The position numbers and the translations under genes were made by a program. Positions 58,531 to 64,000 of a DNA stretch of 64,000 bases are shown one piece after another. Source of the DNA: Anticarsia gemmatalis (taxonomy: Eukaryota > Arthropoda > Insecta > Lepidoptera > Erebidae). The stretch lies in NCBI RefSeq assembly GCF_050436995.1, contig NC_134760.1, positions 12,046,001 to 12,110,000 of the forward strand, read 5' to 3'. The notes beneath the pieces were generated by a model that saw only the letters and a list, made by a program, of their open reading frames with translations, was not told where the DNA came from and did no database searches. Each line of letters begins with the position of its first letter. Position 1 is the stretch's first letter.

Positions 58531-60188
58531 ACTGAATTGTAAGTTATAAGAAGAACTGTGTACAGAGATTGGTTTGATAGTTAAATTGTTAATTTATTCT
58601 ATGTCTCTTTTATTTTGTGGCTGCCTTATTTTTATGTAACACAATATAAAGCACAGATAAGATAACTTACTACAAAAATGAAATATATTTACAAATCTTA
58701 AATAATTTTATACACAAGAGATCGCATGAGTATGTACATTTATTAGTATTTATATCTAATTTAGACATTAAGATATTTCTAGTTTGAAAAATGCTTGTTT
58801 GAAAACATGTCATGCAATGATTAGTTATTACAGTGTAATTGATAGCATCGTTTCTTATAAGTTTGATTACTGTAAAAAAAAATCGTAAGATTATTTTTTC
58901 CTAATTATAAAACAATATTTTAAAGGGCTACCTAATACAAATGCGGGCCGCAGTTGAGAAGCCCTTCAACGCAATGGTCTAGCATCTCTCAATAATTATG
59001 TTATGTTTGTACTGTTTGTATGTTTGTATGTTTGTATGTGGATGTTGATCTAAGTAATTGAAGCGTATTGATGGGCTAAAAGGGTTTGTTTTATACCGAC
59101 GGAAATACTCTGTTTATATTCATGAAATATGGTATAATAATATTTTGATTGAATATAGAAATTATGTTATAAAATGTGACTCGATTAGCCTTTCAATGGT
59201 TGAAGGGGATGGAAAGTCGGTTCGTTTATTAAAGAGTGTTTCATATGATACATTTCAGTCTGGACGGTAGAATAAACAAATAAGAAGGTCCCAATTTCGA
59301 TTCTCTGGTGCGTTCTCAGGAAAAGTGTTTTAAAACTACTTAACATTTTATTATGTGGTAAAGAAGTAGTTGAGCCCTAAGATCAAATATAGACATTTTA
59401 TTGTCAAAATACAATGTCCATTATTTATAATACGCGGGCGGGGTTGAAGGTTTAGTTTATATAAAAATAATAATTCTCTTAAGAATTCATTGTTATAAAA
59501 ATAGTAATATTATTATAATCCTTTGTGTAAGATGTTGTTCGTTTGACCATTTAAAACCGGTTGGAGCTAAAAATATATATAAAGTGTCCATTAAATATGT
59601 TAACTGAGTTGTTTGTGAACATGATGTTTAAAACATATGTATTATATTGTTGTACTAGGTACTGCATGTGACTTTGTTCGTGTTTGACAGTTATTTAATG
59701 GTTGTTTTAAGGAAACATAGGTAGTCTATGTTATAAAAAGGGAATGTAGCTTTCTGTTGGTGAAATAATTTTTATTTTTGGATATTATTAGCCACATTTA
59801 ACATGTAGTTAATACCAGTTTTAACTGAAATTATGTTTTTAGTTGATGGTGAATAAATAGGCCTTTTAAGTCACGAACGAAGATGTTTCCTCATTACAAA
59901 TATTCCTCTATCTGACGCCACCTTAATCATCTGCAATAGATGGACACAGGCCAATGATGGTTGATGGTGAAATTAAAATATATTTACAAGTTTTTTATTA
60001 AATAGAACTCACATTACACAGGCCATGATCGCAGGCTTACTGTTTCTACAGCAAAGATAAAAATCTAATTTCGTTTGTAAGTATATCAAATATATCACCT
60101 TATTATCTCTATAGTTGCTTAGCTGATTTATATAACATATTATAAGGACCACCACCCAAGGCAGCTAAGTTCAAAACAAAGTAAGTTG
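58531..60188. other. Noncoding AT-rich sequence before the transposon
   Basis: A (TTTGTATG) run lies at 59016-59038. The frame at 59058-59270 has no motif. No other feature seen. Confidence 0.3.
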
Positions 60189-60190
60189 TA

Positions 60191-60428
60191 CAGTCAGCTT
60201 CTTATATAAAGTGACAGATAACATATCCAGTTATAAAGGGACTCCTAAAGTGATCAATAATAATAATACAACCAAAGTCATCTAATTATGTAAGGCATTC
60301 ATCTTGCACAATGATATCGGAACATGGACATCGTCAAATATATGAGTTCGTTCAAAGTGCCATAATCATAGTAACAAACACGGCGCCAATGGTTTCTAAG
60401 CATCCAAAGTATTCAAAAATATGGAACA
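60191..60428 (+). repeat. Left terminal inverted repeat, 238 bp
   Basis: Exact inverse of 62303-62540. This is long for a Tc1/mariner TIR, where many are under 100 bp. Long TIRs often carry inner and outer transposase-binding sites; whether two such sites exist here is not evident. Confidence 0.95.
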
Positions 60429-60531
60429 CTACATGAAAATGAACTCTATCGCTGAATATTTAAGGTACCTTTTGAAATTTAAAAACAAAATGAATGAGAT
60501 AAAGCATTGGTTGTTCCTTTCATTATGAACG

Positions 60532-60539
60532 TGACGTCA
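60532..60539. promoter_or_regulatory. CRE palindrome upstream of the transposase
   Basis: TGACGTCA, about 220 bp before the start codon and inside the element. It could bind host CREB/ATF-type factors; this is inference. Confidence 0.3.
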
Positions 60540-60703
60540 TTGGCATGTGTTTTGTTTATTCTATCCTCAATTTTATCATATTTTCATGATTTATAATTCG
60601 CGTTAGATATCAAAGAGTAATTAATACTAATTTGCATAAATACTCGAAAGATTTCATAGATAATGTACATCATTGTTTACATATCAATGTCATGTGTCAT
60701 TCA

Positions 60704-60709
60704 TATAAA
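60704..60709 (+). promoter_or_regulatory. TATA-like box of the transposase gene
   Basis: TATAAA lies 52 bp before the ATG, a plausible core promoter with a short 5' leader. AT-rich context makes chance occurrence possible. Confidence 0.35.
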
Positions 60710-60760
60710 TGCAAATAAATTAATATAATAAAGTAATTATTACAATTTAATTGGAAAAAC

Positions 60761-61859
60761 ATGGCCTCATTTCGAATTAATGATGGAATGAAACACAAAA
60801 TCATTCACTTGCAACAAGAAGGTGTTTCTGTAACAGACATTGCGAACGAACTTGGAATATCCGTAAGTTGACTTCTCTTTATATTGTATGTTATTTTATT
60901 TTTTTGTATTTTGTACTGCATAAATTCTTTCATGTTACAATAATTCAGTTTCTTTCTTACAGAGGAACACAGTTTATCGATGGACGGATAGATGGAATAC
61001 AGAGGGTATTCTCCGTTACCATGTAACAACTGGTCGTCCACGCCGGACAAACACTGATCAAGATACGCGAATAGTGCAGAAAGCTCGAAGCGATCGTTTT
61101 TTAAACACGCGTAATTTGGCATTTGAGTTTCAAGTATCACAGACCACAATAAGGAGACGATTACACGAGAAAGGTTTACATAATAGAATACCCGCCAAGA
61201 AACCTGCACTTACGCCGAGGCACAAAGCACAAAGATTAGAGTTCGCACGACGTTATTTAGATTTTAATTTTGAAAATGTCGTTTTTGTAGACGAAAAAGT
61301 ATTTTGTTCTACTGCTCGTGGTCGTCTATCTTTATGGAGGTTAAACAACACCAGATACGAAGAAAGAAATGTGTTACCTGGTAACAGGAGTGGACGTATC
61401 ACACTCGGATTCTGGGGTTGGATGTCCCAAAGCGGTCCGGGAGAATTAGTCGAGGTTGGCGGCAGACTTAATGGCCAAAGATATAAAGATATCCTTAATG
61501 ATGTTTTGTTGCCCACGGCCCGAGTATTTTATCCAAACGAAAGAATCCGTTTCATACAGGACAACAGTTCTGTTCATAATTCCAGGGTAGTATCAAATTA
61601 TTTAAATGAAACAAGAGATTTGGAACGAATAATTTTTCCTGCACGTAGTCCTGACTTAAACCCAATAGAAAACTTGTGGGGTAAAATGATTCAACTATGG
61701 GATAATACTACGATAAGAAGTACGGAAAACTTGAGGAGACACGTTGAAAATGTATGGGAGTCGTTAAGGGGAGACAGATTTTGTTTTAACGCAGTGCAAT
61801 CCATGCGTCAGCGACTTAGCGATGTTATTATTGCTGAAGGTGGATATACACGTTTTTGA
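60761..61859 (+). CDS. Tc1/mariner transposase, two exons
   Basis: Cuts and pastes the element by binding the terminal repeats and cleaving DNA through a D-D-E catalytic site. Exon 1 is 60761-60862 (34 codons from ATG), the intron 60863-60962 begins GTAAGT and ends TTTCTTACAG, and exon 2 is 60963-61859. The join is phase 0 and gives 332 residues, normal for the superfamily. A first helix-turn-helix spans about residues 10-50 and is split by the intron between ELGIS and RNTVYRW. The GRPRR linker is at 58-62, and a second helix-turn-helix at about 72-115. The catalytic residues are D144 (FVDEKVF), D234 (FIQDNSS) and E270 (SPDLNPIENLW); 35 residues lie between D234 and E270, one more than in classical Tc1. 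If the intron is kept, a stop follows two codons after the junction. A frame opening at a GTG at 61074 is only the downstream part of exon 2. Antisense frames at 60805-61209 and 61253-61516 are shadows. The exact Tc1/mariner subgroup needs a phylogeny. Confidence 0.93.
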
Positions 61860-61885
61860 TATTTTTTTGTTATATATTTTAAGAT

Positions 61886-61891
61886 AATAAA
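61886..61891 (+). terminator. Poly(A) signal of the transposase gene
   Basis: AATAAA 27 bp after the stop codon, before a run of A/T-rich sequence. Confidence 0.6.
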
Positions 61892-61947
61892 CAACCATTT
61901 CAATTGAAGTAAAACCTTGTTATTTTACGAGTTATTATTTTGACCTG

Positions 61948-62110
61948 GAATTATGTGATGATACGTAGAATGCAGGAAGAGTTTAAATCACATACATTTA
62001 GAAGAAGGCTGTTTAGGTCTCATCGAATCGAATTATGTGATTGATACGTAGAGTGCAGGAAGAGTTCAAATCACTTAGGTACATTTTTAGAAGGTTGTTT
62101 AGGTCTCATC
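61948..62110 (+). repeat. Tandem duplication (unit about 80 bp) inside the transposon
   Basis: 61948-62024 and 62030-62110 both run GAATTATGTGAT, GATACGTAGA, TGCAGGAAGAGTT, AAATCAC, GTTTAGGTCTCATC, with small indels and several substitutions. The copies differ more than the TIRs do, so the duplication is older than this insertion. Confidence 0.75.
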
Positions 62111-62199
62111 TCTTATTTTAGGATCGTGGGTAATTGGCGAGCATAATTTAGCTTTTAAGTCAAATAGACATTAAAAAAATACTTATTAAACAAGTAAGA

Positions 62200-62270
62200 T
62201 TCCCGGGATCCGACCCGGTGACCTTACGTACGGCGGACACTAATGCCCAGACACCAATCAGACATGCATA
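62200..62270 (-). repeat. tRNA-like passenger fragment inside the transposon
   Basis: The minus strand reads GGTGTCTGGGCATTAGTGTC, then GTAAGGTCACCGGGTCGGATCCCGGGAATC, with a B-box-like GGGTCGGATCCC, followed by AT-rich, A-rich sequence (TTTAATAAGTATTTTTTTAA). It looks like a decayed SINE or tRNA-derived piece captured between the gene and the right TIR. Confidence 0.35.
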
Positions 62271-62302
62271 GTGACATAGTTCATTTTCATGTACCTAATG
62301 TT

Positions 62303-62540
62303 TGTTCCATATTTTTGAATACTTTGGATGCTTAGAAACCATTGGCGCCGTGTTTGTTACTATGATTATGGCACTTTGAACGAACTCATATATTTGACGA
62401 TGTCCATGTTCCGATATCATTGTGCAAGATGAATGCCTTACATAATTAGATGACTTTGGTTGTATTATTATTATTGATCACTTTAGGAGTCCCTTTATAA
62501 CTGGATATGTTATCTGTCACTTTATATAAGAAGCTGACTG
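62303..62540 (-). repeat. Right terminal inverted repeat, 238 bp
   Basis: Exact inverse of 60191-60428. Confidence 0.95.
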
Positions 62541-62542
62541 TA

Positions 62543-62943
62543 CGTATATTGTATAGAGCGCGATGGTTTGAATTCTGATGTATATTTTATAGGCTGTACG
62601 CGGCTTGTACCTATATAAACGTCGAGTTCATTTTCATTAAGGAGACATAGTCGTAAATAAACCTTCTATATGTTAAACTTTGATTATTTAATATTCTTTA
62701 ATACTCGTGATGTTATGGAGTTATGGCTTGACCTCTCGTAAATAAGACGAGTAGTAGGTTATAAGTGGATTGTATTACTATAATCTATACTGACCAAGTT
62801 CGTTAACAATATCAACATTTATTTTTGGGTCAATAATAAGATATTTCAGCCTAAAATCCTTCTTATTCTAGCTTCTGATTATGAGTAAGAGCTAGATTTA
62901 AGAAGACAACTACAAAAATCATTGGTTCAAATTGTATTGGAGC
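62543..62943. other. Noncoding AT-rich sequence
   Basis: Nothing supported. Confidence 0.3.
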
Positions 62944-63092
62944 AGTGATTTCCTATGCTATCGACTATCGAGAATCGACTGGCTACTGGATAAAAAATGA
63001 TCAGCTTCCCAAGCGTTCTCTAAAAGAACTATTTTCGTAATGTAATTTCGCTTAATAATTGATAGTACTGAATGTAGAGAATCGCGCTTCTG
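62944..63092. mobile_element. MITE family M4, diverged copy
   Basis: CTATCGACTATCGAGAATCGAC at one end and TGTAGAGAATCGCGCTTCTG at the other; internal TCTAAAAGAACTATTTTCG. It is shorter than the other copies. Confidence 0.5.
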
Positions 63093-63741
63093 ATCACCTA
63101 GTAAAAGACTGTGTGTGATGATAGTTCTTCTTTATACTGTCAACCGGTGAGTGTGACTAGGTTGCGTACCAATTTATACATATTCAATTTTCAAATGAGG
63201 TGATTCTTTTAGAAACTAATGGTCATAATAATATATTTTGTGAGGAAACTCTTATCATACGAATGGGTTAAATATCTAAAAATAGAATTTATAAATAATT
63301 CTTTACGGTGTGGGCAGTCGAAACATATACTGGCCAGCGTGGACTATAATATGAATTATTAATGATATTTTTCTACTGAAGTTTAAGTTAAATATTTAAA
63401 TAACTGACACATTTAGACCGAGATATCTCCTTGAAGATAAAAATAACTCGGTAAATAGAGATATGTGCAGTGTAAATATGAATCAGATAAAATGTTAAAA
63501 CAAGTATATTTGTTGAGACCCAGCGTTCAAACAAGATAAAAAAATAGCTATATTTAACTAACTGAGATATTTTGAAATGATAGTAAATGAAAGCTTAATG
63601 TAAGAGATTTAAACTGATTTAACTTCTTGGTTTGAATATTTTAAGGAGGACAAAAATTTTGTTAGTATTCGGTTCTTAGATATTCAAATGTTTTATGCAA
63701 CCCTGATATTATTATAAGATCTTAGGCGCCATGCCGATTAT
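63093..63741. other. Noncoding AT-rich sequence
   Basis: Nothing supported. Confidence 0.3.
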
Positions 63742-63948
63742 ATTAGTTCGGGGAAAAAGTCTTTTCGCATTAAATTATGTATGAACTTGTAATAAAATCT
63801 TTTATGTACACAAAAAAACTCGATATTCTGGTACCTCACGAGCTCACTGAAAGAAACCTAATACTTATTTGTGATTCTTGAAGCCAAAGAGATTTTATTA
63901 CAAGTTCATACATAATATAATGCGAAAATACATTTTCTCCGACCTATT
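63742..63948. mobile_element. Mariner-like MITE with ~60-bp TIRs
   Basis: The left end TTAGTTCGGGGAAAAAGTCTT and the inverse of the right end (TAGGTCGGAGAAAATGTATT) continue together through TTTTCGCATTA and TTATGTATGAACTTGTAATA to AAAATC. The TTAGGTCGG start and TA-rich flanks fit mariner-type elements. Only about 80 bp lie between the arms and nothing there is coding, so it is an internally deleted derivative. Confidence 0.65.
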
Positions 63949-64000
63949 ATTAACGGTGAAAATATAATACAGATATATCAGTTGCTAGGCAAACATGGTT

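Larger units (their letters stand above)
60191..62540 (+). mobile_element. Complete Tc1/mariner-type transposon, 2350 bp
   Basis: Ends CAGTCAGCTTCTTATATAAA and its inverse, flanked by TA at 60189-60190 and 62541-62542, the target duplication of the superfamily. The terminal repeats (60191-60428 and 62303-62540) are identical at all 238 positions, by base-by-base comparison. A further shared stretch (TACATGAAAATGAACT) follows after an 11-12-bp length difference. Between them lies an uninterrupted two-exon transposase gene with a TATA-like box, a CRE and a poly(A) signal. Past the gene come an internal tandem duplication and a tRNA-like fragment. Identical repeats plus an intact frame indicate a young, possibly autonomous copy. 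Confidence 0.93.

Noticed and set aside
60805..61516. Minus-strand frames of 134 and 87 codons
   Set aside because: Antisense shadows of the transposase exons and intron.

Overview
The window looks like a stretch of a lepidopteran (moth or butterfly) nuclear genome. It is AT-rich, gene-poor and full of short interspersed repeats. The lineage call rests on repeat types I recognise as common in Lepidoptera: non-LTR retrotransposon tails ending in the codons for A-Q-Q-W-D, tRNA-headed SINEs, GTTT-bearing interspersed repeats and many small TA-flanked inverted-repeat elements. There is no bacterial or viral gene organisation. Species cannot be decided from the sequence alone.

Layout. 1-430: the probable last coding exon of a host gene on the + strand (168-240), then its 3' flank. 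1-13 kb: mostly noncoding, with a 191-bp inverted-repeat element (2450-2640), a CRE/E-box cluster (3825-3836), and a 2.64-kb element with terminal inverted repeats (3967-6608). That element carries a perfect 155-copy TTTCG array and a 157-bp hairpin. 13-29 kb: two MITE types, a long tRNA-derived SINE, several LINE tails (one with a broken RTE-like C-terminus at 24745-24962), two opposite-strand G-quadruplex motifs and a GC-rich block. 28-32 kb: two TA-flanked elements that share CAGGGTG ends; the larger (30254-31803) is a foldback element with arms of about 500 bp and further nested copies inside. 32-59 kb: SINEs, MITEs and LINE tails in diffuse AT-rich DNA, with a few weak exon or promoter candidates (33047, 42401, 58299). 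60191-62540: a complete, apparently intact Tc1/mariner transposon. 62.9-64 kb: two more MITEs, the last a mariner-like one with long inverted repeats.

The only full protein-coding gene I can defend is the transposase of the 60-62 kb element. It has two exons joined by a 100-bp intron, 332 residues, two helix-turn-helix regions around a GRPRR linker, and a D-D-E triad with 35 residues between the second D and the E. Its 238-bp terminal repeats are identical base for base and it is flanked by TA, so the insertion looks recent and possibly still mobile. Most other open reading frames in the window are chance frames in AT-rich DNA, frames inside the TTTCG array, or frames running through SINEs.
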